Shown one piece after another: positions 18,727 through 28,228 of a stretch of 64,000 nt of DNA. Within the stretch, counting starts at the first letter, position 1; each line of letters starts with the position of its first letter. The stretch is taken from NCBI GenBank assembly GCA_023138875.1, contig JAGLOO010000015.1, forward strand, positions 62,001-126,000. Reading direction: 5' to 3'. Position numbers and translations under genes: made by a program. The stretch is from Bacteroidales bacterium. GTDB lineage: Bacteria; Bacteroidota; Bacteroidia; Bacteroidales; GCA-2748055. The notes beneath the pieces are model-generated. The model was not told the DNA's origin. It did no database searches and saw only the letters and a list, made by a program, of their open reading frames with translations.

Positions 18727-21486
18727 ATGTTGAAAAGGTTTTTATATGGAGGACTCTTTGCCATTGTGTGCGCAGGGCTGGTAGTGGTTATCCTATTACA
18801 GCGATTTGATAAAATCACTCCCATCGAAGTCCTGCGGGCAGTGCCTGAGGATGCAATTGTGTTTATAGAGAATATTGATTATGAGTACCTGACCGAAACA
18901 TTCCTTCCCAGAAGCAGGATCTGGATTGATTTTGTGAATACAACCGGGCAGAGTGGTCTTGATTCCATGATAAATATGGCGCTTGCACAGGTCAATTCCA
19001 GTGAACCCATTCAGGAGTTTCTTATGAAGGAAGGATTAAACCTTTCGCTGCATCTGATAGGAAAGGATCAGCTTATGCCCCTGTTTTATATTCGTTATTC
19101 TGAATTTCACAGCGACCATGATTTTGAACAGTTTATGCTTTCCCTGCTGGACGGACAGGCCATGGTCAATGACAGGAAATATGAAGCTGAAACGTTGTAT
19201 GATGTTTCCGGGAAACCAGGATTTGTTCCGGAAGTTTTTTCTTTTACCTGTATAAACGGCATTTGCCTGATTAGCTCCTCTTCCATGCTTGTTGAGGAAT
19301 CGGTCAGAACCATCCATGCTGAAGGAAATTTTTCAACAGATAAGGGATTGCAGTTAATAAGGGAGACAGCCGGCAGGTACGTACATGCTAATATCTATAT
19401 CAATTATGAAAAACTGCAACTCCTGTTTTACCCATTCATTAATCATTCCAGCTGGGAAAGGCTGAAACCACTTTCCGGGCTTGCCACATGGGGAGAACTG
19501 GATCTGGATGTAAAAGAGAATGCCATTGTTCTAAACGGTATGACCCATGCAGACCAGGAAGCTATACTTTTCCTGAATGCATTTGCGGACCAGTCGCAGG
19601 TCAAAATGGAAGTGCATGAAATCATGCCCTCAGGGACTACCTATTTCCTTCACCTGGGGATCAGTGATCAATCAAAGTTTGCGGAACAGATGATCGCTTA
19701 TTTCACCGGACTGGGAACATGGCCGGAGATTGAAACAGAGCTTGGGAGGGTAGAAAAACTATATGGAATCAATCCACTGGAGGACCTGATGGGTATACTG
19801 GATGATGAAATGGCCTGGTTTGCCATCGAAGGAGAAACTGCTAAACCGGAGGATGAGGTGCTTGTTATTGAAACAAAGAGTCAGAGTGAAACCGGGGAGG
19901 TTGTGATGCGATGGATTGAGCAGTACCTTCAGGTTCATACTTTTAACATGCGCTCTCTGTTGCATGTCTATCAACTGGATAACCAGACGAGTTTCAACAT
20001 TTATCGCCTGCCTGATCCGTTCTTCAAAGGGATGTTGCCGGGCCGGTTATTCAACAGGTATTTCACAATCTTTGAGAACTATTTAATTTTTGGACCTTCG
20101 GTAGAGGTATTATCCAGGGTGATTTACCAGAATATATTGCATAAGACCTTTTCTAGTGATCCCGTGTTCAAGGAGATGTCAGATTACCTGTCCAATCGCA
20201 GCAACATAAGCCTATTTTTCAGGCCCTATGCTTACCTGGATTATAAAAGGGCATTGTTGAACAAAAAGGGGGCTTCACAGCTTGATCTCATGGAACTGTT
20301 CCTTCGTCGGATTCCCGGTGTGGTAATCCAGTACAGTACTGAGGATCGTTTGTTTTACCATAGTATTAGCTGGAAGTATACTTCTCAGATCAAGGAAAAG
20401 GCACTCACGGTCTGGGAAAGTTTACTGGATTCTGTAGTGGTGATCAAACCGGTTCTTGTGATGAACCATATTACTTCGGAAAAGGAGATTTTCGTCCAGG
20501 ATGCAACCAGCAAAATATACCTGATCAACAGCACCGGGAGGATTCTCTGGGAACAGCGCCTGGAAGGACCCATCATGGGAGATCTGTTCCAGGTGGACTT
20601 CCATAAAAACGGAAAACTCCAGTATCTGTTTAACACCAGGGAGAAGCTCCATTTAATAGATAGGAATGGGAATTATGTAGAACGTTACCCGATTTCCCTT
20701 CGGTCCAATGCAACCAATCCCATTGCATTGTTTGACTATGATAATGGCAGGGATTACCGTGTTTTTGTGGCGGGAGAGGACCGAAAAATTTATGTGTACG
20801 ATATCGAGGGCAATGTGGTGACCGGCTGGAAATTTGGAAAAACAGAATCGACGGTTACCAGGGCGCTTCAGCATTTCAGGATCAGTGAAAATGATTATAT
20901 CGTGGTTTCCGATAACAACCGCACATATTTTCTGGATCGCAGAGGCAGGGAACGGATAAAACTAAAGGACAGGGTCGTTGTATCCTCACAGAATCCGCTT
21001 ACCCTGGATATGAATATCAGGGAGGAAAGGCCGAGGTGGATCTCCACAGACACTTCCGGGAATGTGACCTGTATTTACCTGGATGGATCTGTGTCCACAT
21101 TGTTAAAGCAAAAAGTCTCTCCGGATCATTTCTTCCGCATGCAGGATATGGATAAGGATGGCATTCCGGAATTTATCTTTGCTGACGGGAATGAATTGAA
21201 TGTATTGTACCAGGACGGGAAAAGGCTTTTTGGTTACCGGGTACGGGAAAGAATCAGTGATATGCCCGATATCTATAAATTTTCAGCCTCGGATATCAAG
21301 ATCGGGATTACGGACCGGTTGAGGAACAGGATCTATCTGATCAATTCTGACGGATCGCTATACGAAGGATTTCCGCTGGAAGGGTCCACCCGTTTCAGCC
21401 TCGGATATTTTGCAGGGTCCGACAGCAGGTTCAACCTGATTGTGGGCAGTGCAAACAACTTTTTATATAATTATTCAATCGAATAG
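18727..21486 (+). CDS. DUF3352-like envelope protein with a beta-propeller-like C-terminal region
   Basis: Large 919-residue protein anchored by one N-terminal membrane segment (residues 5-26, FLYGGLFAIVCAGLVVVILL). After it comes ITPIEVLRAVPEDAIVFIEN, the start of the DUF3352 pattern seen in Bacteroidota membrane proteins. From about residue 590 the sequence turns into short beta-repeats (FVQDATSKIYLINSTGRILW, KLHLIDRNGNYVERYP, KIYVYDIEGNVVTGWKF, TYFLDRRGRERIKL, IYLINSDGSLYEGFP), which I read as a PQQ- or VCBS-like propeller facing the periplasm. The start is the ATG at 18727; a TTG at 18712 is less likely. It leads a tight three-gene operon (gaps 3 and 7 bases). No function is known to me. 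Confidence 0.7.
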   Translation: MLKRFLYGGLFAIVCAGLVVVILLQRFDKITPIEVLRAVPEDAIVFIENIDYEYLTETFLPRSRIWIDFVNTTGQSGLDSMINMALAQVNSSEPIQEFLMKEGLNLSLHLIGKDQLMPLFYIRYSEFHSDHDFEQFMLSLLDGQAMVNDRKYEAETLYDVSGKPGFVPEVFSFTCINGICLISSSSMLVEESVRTIHAEGNFSTDKGLQLIRETAGRYVHANIYINYEKLQLLFYPFINHSSWERLKPLSGLATWGELDLDVKENAIVLNGMTHADQEAILFLNAFADQSQVKMEVHEIMPSGTTYFLHLGISDQSKFAEQMIAYFTGLGTWPEIETELGRVEKLYGINPLEDLMGILDDEMAWFAIEGETAKPEDEVLVIETKSQSETGEVVMRWIEQYLQVHTFNMRSLLHVYQLDNQTSFNIYRLPDPFFKGMLPGRLFNRYFTIFENYLIFGPSVEVLSRVIYQNILHKTFSSDPVFKEMSDYLSNRSNISLFFRPYAYLDYKRALLNKKGASQLDLMELFLRRIPGVVIQYSTEDRLFYHSISWKYTSQIKEKALTVWESLLDSVVVIKPVLVMNHITSEKEIFVQDATSKIYLINSTGRILWEQRLEGPIMGDLFQVDFHKNGKLQYLFNTREKLHLIDRNGNYVERYPISLRSNATNPIALFDYDNGRDYRVFVAGEDRKIYVYDIEGNVVTGWKFGKTESTVTRALQHFRISENDYIVVSDNNRTYFLDRRGRERIKLKDRVVVSSQNPLTLDMNIREERPRWISTDTSGNVTCIYLDGSVSTLLKQKVSPDHFFRMQDMDKDGIPEFIFADGNELNVLYQDGKRLFGYRVRERISDMPDIYKFSASDIKIGITDRLRNRIYLINSDGSLYEGFPLEGSTRFSLGYFAGSDSRFNLIVGSANNFLYNYSIE

Positions 21487-21489
21487 GCC

Positions 21490-23136
21490 ATGACACGACA
21501 AAACTTTTACGGAATCATCTTTCTACTGGCCGGTGGCCTCATGTTGACCACCTGTCACAAAGATTACTTTGATTTGAACAAGTTGTCGGATGAGATCGAA
21601 CTTCAACTCCAGCTTGTTGCTCCGTTGATCTATGGCTCCATGTCCCTGGATGATATTGTGGAAAGGGTAGATTCGCAGGGATATGCCAACGAATTCGACG
21701 ATGGTTTTATCTATCTGGTATATTCGGATACAGCTTTTTCGATGCGTGCGGATACCATGGTTGATATTCCGGACAAATTCTATACGGAGTATTACATTGA
21801 CTCGGATATAGATATCCCTATCTGGATTGGCAGTGAGATAGGTGATACGGTTTCTTTTTATAAAAGTGAACTCTTTGCTTTTGAACTGGATGGGAACGAT
21901 CGTGTAGACAGCATCCTGATCAAGGGAGGGCAGATTGTAATTGATGTCATGAGTTCATTCAGGCATGCTGGAATATTGACCATCAGCAGCGGTCAAATAT
22001 TAAACGTTGACCGGGACACATTTTCTACGATAATTGAGATCAGCGATCCAAGCGGTGGATTCACAGATCACCAAATTTTCCTTTCAGACGGGTATAGTCT
22101 GAAGACTTCAGAAGAAAATGACACCAGCTACCTTCAGATAAATTTTAAACTGGATCTGATCAATTCAGGAGATCCCATTAATCCGGAGGATGTATGTGAA
22201 ATTCAAACAAGCTTCCTGGATCTCAGTTTCTACAATGTCTTCGGGTATATTGATTCCAGGAATCTGATCGACGAAAGGGGTTCCTTTGATATTCCGCTGT
22301 ATGCGGATAATCCCGGACTTGCCAGCCTGATTTTCGCCGATCCCAGGATCAATATTTTTACCTCAAGTTCGATAGGGATCCCTATTGAGATTGAGTTGGA
22401 CAGTTTTATTGCCACATCTTCCAGGGATGGGTCTGAAATTGAATTGGACATTACAGAAGGGCATCCCTTCCAGATTGGGGCGCCTGGAGTTGATCAGATT
22501 GGAGAGTGGATCGATACGGAAATAAATATCAATAGAGAAACCAGTAACATTGATGATATATTTGCAGCAGCGCCATCCGGCATTACATACAATTTAATAG
22601 GAAGGACAGCTGCAGGGACGGAGGCTGATCAGCATTTTATTCTGGATACCAGCGGGCTTGATCTGACCCTTGAATTCTTATTGCCCCTTGATTTCAAGTC
22701 TTCAGGGTTTTCCCTGCAGGACACCATGGAATTCGAGCTGGGTGAGGATGGGATCGATACAAGCCTGGTGAAGTTTGCTCAGATCAACATGACCACCCTT
22801 AATGAACTGCCCATTGAGCTGATGCTCCAGGTATACCTGTTGGATGAAACGTACGCTGTTATCGATTCGGTTTTTAACGCAGATGCGGTCCTGCTGCAAG
22901 CCTCCCTGGTAGATACGGACGGTAAACTGAATGAGCCCATGGAGGAGACAAATACTGTAGCCTTTCCGGCAGAAAAGCTGGGCAGGTTAGAAAATGTATC
23001 ATTCATGCTGGTTGAGGCCAGGATGATTACTTCTGCAGGGGGTGAACAATTTGTGAAACTCTATTCCCAGTATTCTCTTGATTTCGAGATATCCATGCTT
23101 GCCAATTTTAGAATAAACAACCGAGAATCAAACTGA
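21490..23136 (+). CDS. Uncharacterised lipoprotein, operon partner of DUF3352- and DUF5723-like proteins
   Basis: 548-residue predicted lipoprotein. The N-terminus has a signal peptide whose hydrophobic stretch ends in LMLTTCHKDYF, with a plausible lipidated cysteine at about residue 22. The rest is soluble, rich in Asp, Ser and Ile, and built of beta-prone segments (SILIKGGQIVIDVMSSF, ILTISSGQILNVDRDTF), suggesting a multi-domain beta-sandwich exposed in the periplasm or on the cell surface. I do not recognise a named family. It starts three bases after the DUF3352-like gene and ends seven bases before the DUF5723 gene, so all three probably form one transcript and one envelope complex. Confidence 0.6.
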   Translation: MTRQNFYGIIFLLAGGLMLTTCHKDYFDLNKLSDEIELQLQLVAPLIYGSMSLDDIVERVDSQGYANEFDDGFIYLVYSDTAFSMRADTMVDIPDKFYTEYYIDSDIDIPIWIGSEIGDTVSFYKSELFAFELDGNDRVDSILIKGGQIVIDVMSSFRHAGILTISSGQILNVDRDTFSTIIEISDPSGGFTDHQIFLSDGYSLKTSEENDTSYLQINFKLDLINSGDPINPEDVCEIQTSFLDLSFYNVFGYIDSRNLIDERGSFDIPLYADNPGLASLIFADPRINIFTSSSIGIPIEIELDSFIATSSRDGSEIELDITEGHPFQIGAPGVDQIGEWIDTEININRETSNIDDIFAAAPSGITYNLIGRTAAGTEADQHFILDTSGLDLTLEFLLPLDFKSSGFSLQDTMEFELGEDGIDTSLVKFAQINMTTLNELPIELMLQVYLLDETYAVIDSVFNADAVLLQASLVDTDGKLNEPMEETNTVAFPAEKLGRLENVSFMLVEARMITSAGGEQFVKLYSQYSLDFEISMLANFRINNRESN

Positions 23137-23143
23137 TCTAAAG

Positions 23144-24610
23144 ATGAAGGTATCTATGAATGCAATCAGCAGACTGACACTTAGCCTTGGAATAACTGTG
23201 TGTTTAAGCTTATCCGGAGAGGCCCAGATCAGTAATTCGGTATATTTTATGCCCGGAGTACCACAGGCAAACAGGGTCAATCCCGCCCATCAGCCCAATT
23301 GTGGGTTTTATATAGGATTTCCCCTGCTGGCCCCAATGAGGATGGAGTTGTCGTCCAATTCACTTTCATACAAGGATATCATTTATCCACACCCTTTTCA
23401 GGATTCCCTGATCACTTTTCTACACTCGGAAGGAGACAAACAGGCATTTCTGGACAAGCTTGAACCATCGAACTTTATTGTTACGGACCTAAGGGCTTCC
23501 CTGGCATCTTTGGGATTCAGAACGGGGATCGGATTCTTCACACTTGATGTGACCACAAGAATGGATCAGGCAGTTTATTACCCGGGTGATCTGGCAAAAC
23601 TGGTATTGAATGGGGCTGTAGAGGGAGAGACCTATCAACTTGACGGTATTGGTGCAGACCTTTCCGCATTTGACGAGGTATCCCTGGGCTGGTCTGAATC
23701 GATCCTGGACAACCTGCAGGTTGGAGTCCGCGCCAATATGCTGTTCGGAATTGGGGATATCTCCACCAGGAGATCAGAACTGTCGGTTACCACTTCCCGG
23801 GAAGCATGGAACATACAGTCAGATCTGTTGGTCAGTGCTTCCCTGCCGTTTGCTGAAGTGGTTTATAACGAAGATGGAATGATTGAAGAAATAGTGATCA
23901 ATGATGACATTGAAAATCTTGATCCCTTTTCCTTTCCCAGGTACATGTTCAATACTAAGAATTTGGGATTTGGAGTGGATGTTGGGGTCAACTACCGGCC
24001 TATTGAACAGCTTCAGCTGAGTGCCAGTGCAGTGGACATTGGATTTATCTCCTGGAAGGATGAAGTGCATGATGCGGCCTATAAGATGGAATATGATTAT
24101 ATAGGTCTGGAGCTCGATCCATTAGAATTAACGGAGGACTATTCCTTTGGAGATTATCTTGACAGCACTTTTTCGCAGATGGGTGACAGCCTGTTGAGTT
24201 TTTTGGAATTTACTCCCGGCCGGGCTTACAGCAAGCGTCTGAATACAAAGTTATATGTGGGAGCGTCTTATTATGTTACTCCGAATATCAACTTTGGCCT
24301 CCTTTCCCGTACCGATTTTTTGCAGGGTAATATTTCACAACAGTTTACTGCCAGTGCCAATTTTACCACCGGCCGGTTCATCAATTTATCGTTGAGCTAC
24401 TCCTATAAGAATTCCTATTTGAAAAACTTTGGGGCAGGATTCTCCTTCAATGTGGGCCCTCTGAATCTTTATCTCATATCGGATAACTCCCTGAATGCAC
24501 TGTTCTGGCCCCAGGAGGCAAGATCTGTGAACCTCTGGTTCGGGATGAACCTGGTTTTCGGGTATCGGGCCGAGGAACGCCTAGACAAAGACAAGCCACT
24601 GATTTACTAG
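23144..24610 (+). CDS. DUF5723 family outer-membrane beta-barrel protein
   Basis: 488 residues with a signal peptide (about residues 1-28, ending LSGEAQ) and then ISNSVYFMPGVPQANRVNPA, the conserved opening of DUF5723 proteins, which are predicted outer-membrane barrels of Bacteroidota. Alternating-residue strands recur to the end (LYVGASYYVTPNINFGLLSR, FINLSLSYSYKNSYLKNFGA, LYLISDNSLNALFWP). The opening resembles the asparagine-proline motif of PorP/SprF proteins (NPAxxG), so a distant structural relation is possible. An alternative ATG lies four codons on. Third gene of the operon; an outer-membrane partner role for the preceding lipoprotein is inferred from position. Confidence 0.75.
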   Translation: MKVSMNAISRLTLSLGITVCLSLSGEAQISNSVYFMPGVPQANRVNPAHQPNCGFYIGFPLLAPMRMELSSNSLSYKDIIYPHPFQDSLITFLHSEGDKQAFLDKLEPSNFIVTDLRASLASLGFRTGIGFFTLDVTTRMDQAVYYPGDLAKLVLNGAVEGETYQLDGIGADLSAFDEVSLGWSESILDNLQVGVRANMLFGIGDISTRRSELSVTTSREAWNIQSDLLVSASLPFAEVVYNEDGMIEEIVINDDIENLDPFSFPRYMFNTKNLGFGVDVGVNYRPIEQLQLSASAVDIGFISWKDEVHDAAYKMEYDYIGLELDPLELTEDYSFGDYLDSTFSQMGDSLLSFLEFTPGRAYSKRLNTKLYVGASYYVTPNINFGLLSRTDFLQGNISQQFTASANFTTGRFINLSLSYSYKNSYLKNFGAGFSFNVGPLNLYLISDNSLNALFWPQEARSVNLWFGMNLVFGYRAEERLDKDKPLIY

Positions 24611-24633
24611 CGTCATGTCAGGCGTACGGTGTA

Positions 24634-25383
24634 TTATTTCTGTTTGATTTGCCTGGCCATGTTGGTTGCAAAAACAAAATTATTGAGGGCTTCGTTATCT
24701 GTATGCAGAATCTCCTGCCTGGTTCCTTCCCAGCATTTACATCCTTTGTAAATAAAGACCACATTGTCACCTATTTCAAGGACCGAATTCATATCGTGTG
24801 AATTCACTATGGTGGTCATATTAAACTCCTCTGTGAGTTCCCTGATCAGGTTGTCGATCACAATGCCGGTTTCAGGGTCGAGACCCGAATTGGGTTCATC
24901 ACAGAAAAGGTAACGAGGATTGAGGGCAATGGCCCTGGCAATGGCCACCCGCTTTTTCATTCCACCGCTCAACTCTGACGGATATAGTGCGTTGGAACCT
25001 GCGACCTTTACCCGTTCCAGGCAAAAATTAACCCGATCCAGTTTCTCTCCCCTGGATTGAGAAGTAAGCATATTAAGGGGGAACATCACATTCTCCTCAA
25101 CGGATAGGGAATCAAATAGTGCAGCTCCCTGGAATAGCATCCCCATTTCTTTCCGTATTTCCTGCCGGGCACTGATCCCCATGTGGCAGAAATTCAGCGT
25201 GTCATACCAGATCTCTCCTTCATCAACCTCAATTAAACCAACGATGGATTTTAGCAATACAGTTTTTCCCGATCCGCTGCGTCCAATGATCAGGTTGCAC
25301 TTCCCCTGGTCAAACCTTACACTGACATCGTTGAGTACAAAGCTCTCTTCATAACTCTTGTATATGTGTTTCACCTCGATCAT
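24634..25383 (-). CDS. Mla-type ABC transporter ATP-binding protein
   Basis: 249-residue ATPase of the MlaF/Ttg2A class, which works with an MlaE-like permease to move phospholipids between the inner and outer membranes. Walker A is GRSGSGKTVLL (residues 35-45), the ABC signature is LSGGMKKRVAIARAIA, Walker B is YLFCDEPNSGLDP, and the H-loop is IVNSHDMNSVLEIGD. The segment MGMLFQGAALFDSLSVEENV with its Q-loop is typical of MlaF. The first bases overlap the permease gene by four (ATGA). No MlaD-like substrate-binding protein is adjacent, so it must be elsewhere or absent. Confidence 0.9.
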   Translation of the reverse strand: MIEVKHIYKSYEESFVLNDVSVRFDQGKCNLIIGRSGSGKTVLLKSIVGLIEVDEGEIWYDTLNFCHMGISARQEIRKEMGMLFQGAALFDSLSVEENVMFPLNMLTSQSRGEKLDRVNFCLERVKVAGSNALYPSELSGGMKKRVAIARAIALNPRYLFCDEPNSGLDPETGIVIDNLIRELTEEFNMTTIVNSHDMNSVLEIGDNVVFIYKGCKCWEGTRQEILHTDNEALNNFVFATNMARQIKQK

Positions 25384-26120
25384 TGCAGGATAGTTCTGGT
25401 CAATATAAGGTTAGCAAGCAGGATCAGAACACTGCTTTGCACCACAGCCCTGGTACTTGATTTCCCCACTTCAACGGCTCCTCCCTGCACATAATAACCG
25501 AAATAGGAGGATACAGTGGTAATGATCAGGGCATAAAAAGCCATTTTGGTCAAGGCATAGCTGATGTAATATGGATAAAATGCGTACTGAATACCGTAAA
25601 TATATTCTGAGGGTGGTATCACATTGGCCCAGATGCAGGAAAGATACCCACCAACCAGACCTATGATAATACTCAACAGGCAAAGGATGGGGAAAAACAG
25701 GACCGCTGCAATGATCTTGGGCAGGATCAGATAGGATGCTGAATTTATCCCCATCACCTCGAGTGCATCAATCTGTTCCGTGACCCGCATCATTCCAAGC
25801 TCGGAAGCAATGCTCGATCCCACTTTTCCGGCAAGGATAAGTGCCACCATAGTGGATGAGAACTCCAGTAAAAGAGAATCCCTAACGGTTACACCCACAA
25901 TGTACCGGGGGAACAGTGGATTTTCTATGTTGAAATTTGTTTGAATGGTAATCACCGCCCCCACGAACAGGGAAACGATTACCACAATGGGAAAGGAGTT
26001 GATCCCCACCTTTTCGATCTCACGCATGGTCTGCAGATAGAGGACAGAATACTTTTCAGGCCTGCTAAAGGACCTTTTCATAAGCAGGAAATAGGTTCCT
26101 ATTTGTGTAAGGAGATGCAT
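25380..26120 (-). CDS. MlaE-type ABC transporter permease
   Basis: Inner-membrane permease of the MlaE family, 246 residues from the ATG at 26120. The frame is open to 26150, but a -7 box lies between the two candidate starts. Family features seen are TMREIEKVGINSFPIVVIVS near the start, the long first coupling segment FSSTMVALILAGKVGSSIASELGMMRVTEQIDALEVMG, read in two parts, and five membrane segments ending LANLILTRTIL. Together with the overlapping downstream ATPase gene it makes a minimal lipid-transport ABC unit. It is divergently transcribed from manC. Confidence 0.9.
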   Translation of the reverse strand: MHLLTQIGTYFLLMKRSFSRPEKYSVLYLQTMREIEKVGINSFPIVVIVSLFVGAVITIQTNFNIENPLFPRYIVGVTVRDSLLLEFSSTMVALILAGKVGSSIASELGMMRVTEQIDALEVMGINSASYLILPKIIAAVLFFPILCLLSIIIGLVGGYLSCIWANVIPPSEYIYGIQYAFYPYYISYALTKMAFYALIITTVSSYFGYYVQGGAVEVGKSSTRAVVQSSVLILLANLILTRTILQ

Positions 26121-26130
26121 AGAGCTGATA

Positions 26131-26138
26131 CAAAAATA
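26131..26138 (-). promoter_or_regulatory. Candidate -7 box for the Mla-like operon
   Basis: Minus-strand TATTTTTG, an exact TAnnTTTG match, 11 bases upstream of the permease ATG at 26120. A TTTT that could act as a -33 element lies about 21 bases further upstream. The facing manC promoter has only a near match (TATATTTA around 26200). Confidence 0.4.
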
Positions 26139-26236
26139 TGAAAATATCAATTATTGTGTAAAACATCTTGTAAGGGCCGGGTGTTAATTAAAAACCAGCT
26201 ATATTTAATGTACATGTAATCCACTCCAAAGAATTT

Positions 26237-27328
26237 ATGAATAACAATAATTATTGTGTAATTATGGCGGGCGGGATCGGTAGCCGTTTCTGGCCGCTCA
26301 GTAAAATCCATCGCCCCAAGCAATTTCTGGACATCCTGGGAATGGGAAGAACCCTTCTCCAGCAAACCTTTGATCGGTTCAGCCAGGTAATCCCTGCAGA
26401 CCAGATATTCATTGTGAGTAATCTTGAATATAAGGAAATCATTATTGAACAGTTGCCAGAAATACCCGAGGAGAATATTCTCCTGGAGCCTCTGCGCAGA
26501 AATACTGCTCCTTGCATCGATTATGCGAATTTTCGCATCAGCCGGAAAAATCCCGATGCCAGTATTGTGGTTGCCCCTTCGGATCATCTGATTACAAAGG
26601 AAGCGGAATTTCTGCGTTCGGTAAAACAGGGCCTTGAATTTGTCAGCTCAAATGAAGCATTGCTTACCATGGGGATCGTTCCCAGCAGGCCCGAGACAGG
26701 TTACGGATACATTCAATCCCGTCAGAAGAAGGTGGAAGGGTATGAATCGTCCGGTTTGAGGAAGGTGAAGACTTTCACGGAGAAACCTGACCTGGAATTG
26801 GCCAGGGTTTTTATTAACAGCGGGGATTTCTACTGGAATGCCGGGATTTTCTTCTGGTCAATGAAAAGTATCATGCGGGCATTTGAAACTTATCTTCCGG
26901 AGATCCACACACTGTTCGAAGAAGGCGAAAAGATTTATGGGACAGGACAAGAGATGGCTTTCATCGAGAAGACTTACAGCAATTGCAGGAACATCAGTAT
27001 TGATTACGGCATCATGGAAAAGGCGGAAAATGTGTTTGTACTGGTCTCGGATTTCGGCTGGTCGGACCTGGGCACATGGGGATCCCTATATGAACAGTTG
27101 GATAAGGATGAGAAACAGAATTCTATAACAGGCAAACATGTTTTCATGTATGAATCATCAGGGAACATTGTCAATGCACAGGATGATAAACTTATTGTGC
27201 TTCAGGGACTGAAAGATTACATCGTAGTTCAGAATGAAAACACCATCCTGGTGTGCAGGAGGGAAGAGGAGCAGAAGATCAAGCAGTTTGTCAATGATAT
27301 CAAGACAGAGATTGGTGATGATATTTAG
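26237..27328 (+). CDS. manC: Mannose-1-phosphate guanylyltransferase
   Basis: Makes GDP-mannose from mannose-1-phosphate and GTP, the donor for mannose and for GDP-fucose and GDP-rhamnose synthesis. The 363-residue protein has the pyrophosphorylase signature MAGGIGSRFWPLSKIHRPKQF near residue 10, VVAPSDHLI and the FTEKPDLELA and GDFYWNAGIFFW segments typical of GDP-mannose pyrophosphorylases. It is the short, single-domain form without the C-terminal mannose-6-phosphate isomerase cupin. It stands alone, divergent from the Mla-like pair. Its TAG overlaps the TAA of the convergent gldN by three bases. Confidence 0.92.
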   Translation: MNNNNYCVIMAGGIGSRFWPLSKIHRPKQFLDILGMGRTLLQQTFDRFSQVIPADQIFIVSNLEYKEIIIEQLPEIPEENILLEPLRRNTAPCIDYANFRISRKNPDASIVVAPSDHLITKEAEFLRSVKQGLEFVSSNEALLTMGIVPSRPETGYGYIQSRQKKVEGYESSGLRKVKTFTEKPDLELARVFINSGDFYWNAGIFFWSMKSIMRAFETYLPEIHTLFEEGEKIYGTGQEMAFIEKTYSNCRNISIDYGIMEKAENVFVLVSDFGWSDLGTWGSLYEQLDKDEKQNSITGKHVFMYESSGNIVNAQDDKLIVLQGLKDYIVVQNENTILVCRREEEQKIKQFVNDIKTEIGDDI

Positions 27329-28227
27329 TACTCCCAGAGATCGTGCTCCATAATGAATAGATCTTTCTTGATCAGTTCAGATTCCAGCAACACATCCTGC
27401 CCAAGTTTATAATCTGTTAGCATCCGGTTTCCAAAGACATTGGATTCAGCGATGACTGTACTGGAAAAACGACGCTGAAAAAACAGATCGTCAAATGATA
27501 TGGTTTGCGCATCGTTGTTCGGGTTGTACACAGAGTGGGTTGCAAACAACCGGCGGCACTGGGGGAAGTGTACTATGAAAGGGATTTGCTGTCGTGGTGA
27601 CGGCAATACTTCACCAAATTCATTGAAATACTCATAGAATACGGGAGCGAGTGCTACAATGCGCACTTTCATAACTGAATGCTGTTTGTCGAAAAACCAT
27701 TGTTCCTGCAATTGGATTTGCATAATAGCAGTTGATCTTTGGTCGACTCTTAAAAAGTTGCCATCATCATTATAAACGGTATCACCTCCCGACAGATTAT
27801 AGATATGTTCCAGGTTTGTAGTTTTGGAAAAGGGATCCTTCCAGGCGGTGATGGGATTATACTCATAGGGTGTGATTTCTTCGGTTTTAATACCCTCCAT
27901 CAGCAGTCCAAAGAGGCTGTATCGCTCTCCGTCACCCATCACTCCTTCCACCGGGTAACGCAGCGGCATGTTCATGCGGTGCCTGAGGTCAATGGTGCGC
28001 CATACATCCTTGGCCCACATCACATCCGATTCCCGGATATAGTCATAGGAAACCGGCTTTTTTTCAGGTATAATGGTCTCCTTGTTATATACATCTGTGG
28101 TAGGTGAATAAGTAGATATCACCGGTGTACTTCCTGGTGTGATGGAAGTATTCACATTCTGTGCGGATAAAGAAATAACAAAAACCGCCAGAACCACTGT
28201 TCCAATTAAATACCTTCTTGCCTTCAT
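27325..28227 (-). CDS. gldN: Type IX secretion system protein GldN/PorN
   Basis: 300-residue periplasmic T9SS component. GldN/PorN binds the GldK/PorK lipoprotein to form large rings under the outer membrane and contacts the GldM motor shaft. A signal peptide (residues 1-22, ending ISLSAQ) starts the protein. The mature part contains family segments such as YDYIRESDVMWAKDVWRTID, LRHRMNMPLRYP, YSLFGLLMEGIKTEEITPYE and a C-terminal LLESELIKKDLFIMEHDLWEY. It is the last gene of the operon, starting one base after gldM and overlapping convergent manC at the stop. Confidence 0.95.
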   Translation of the reverse strand: MKARRYLIGTVVLAVFVISLSAQNVNTSITPGSTPVISTYSPTTDVYNKETIIPEKKPVSYDYIRESDVMWAKDVWRTIDLRHRMNMPLRYPVEGVMGDGERYSLFGLLMEGIKTEEITPYEYNPITAWKDPFSKTTNLEHIYNLSGGDTVYNDDGNFLRVDQRSTAIMQIQLQEQWFFDKQHSVMKVRIVALAPVFYEYFNEFGEVLPSPRQQIPFIVHFPQCRRLFATHSVYNPNNDAQTISFDDLFFQRRFSSTVIAESNVFGNRMLTDYKLGQDVLLESELIKKDLFIMEHDLWEY

Positions 28228-28228
28228 C

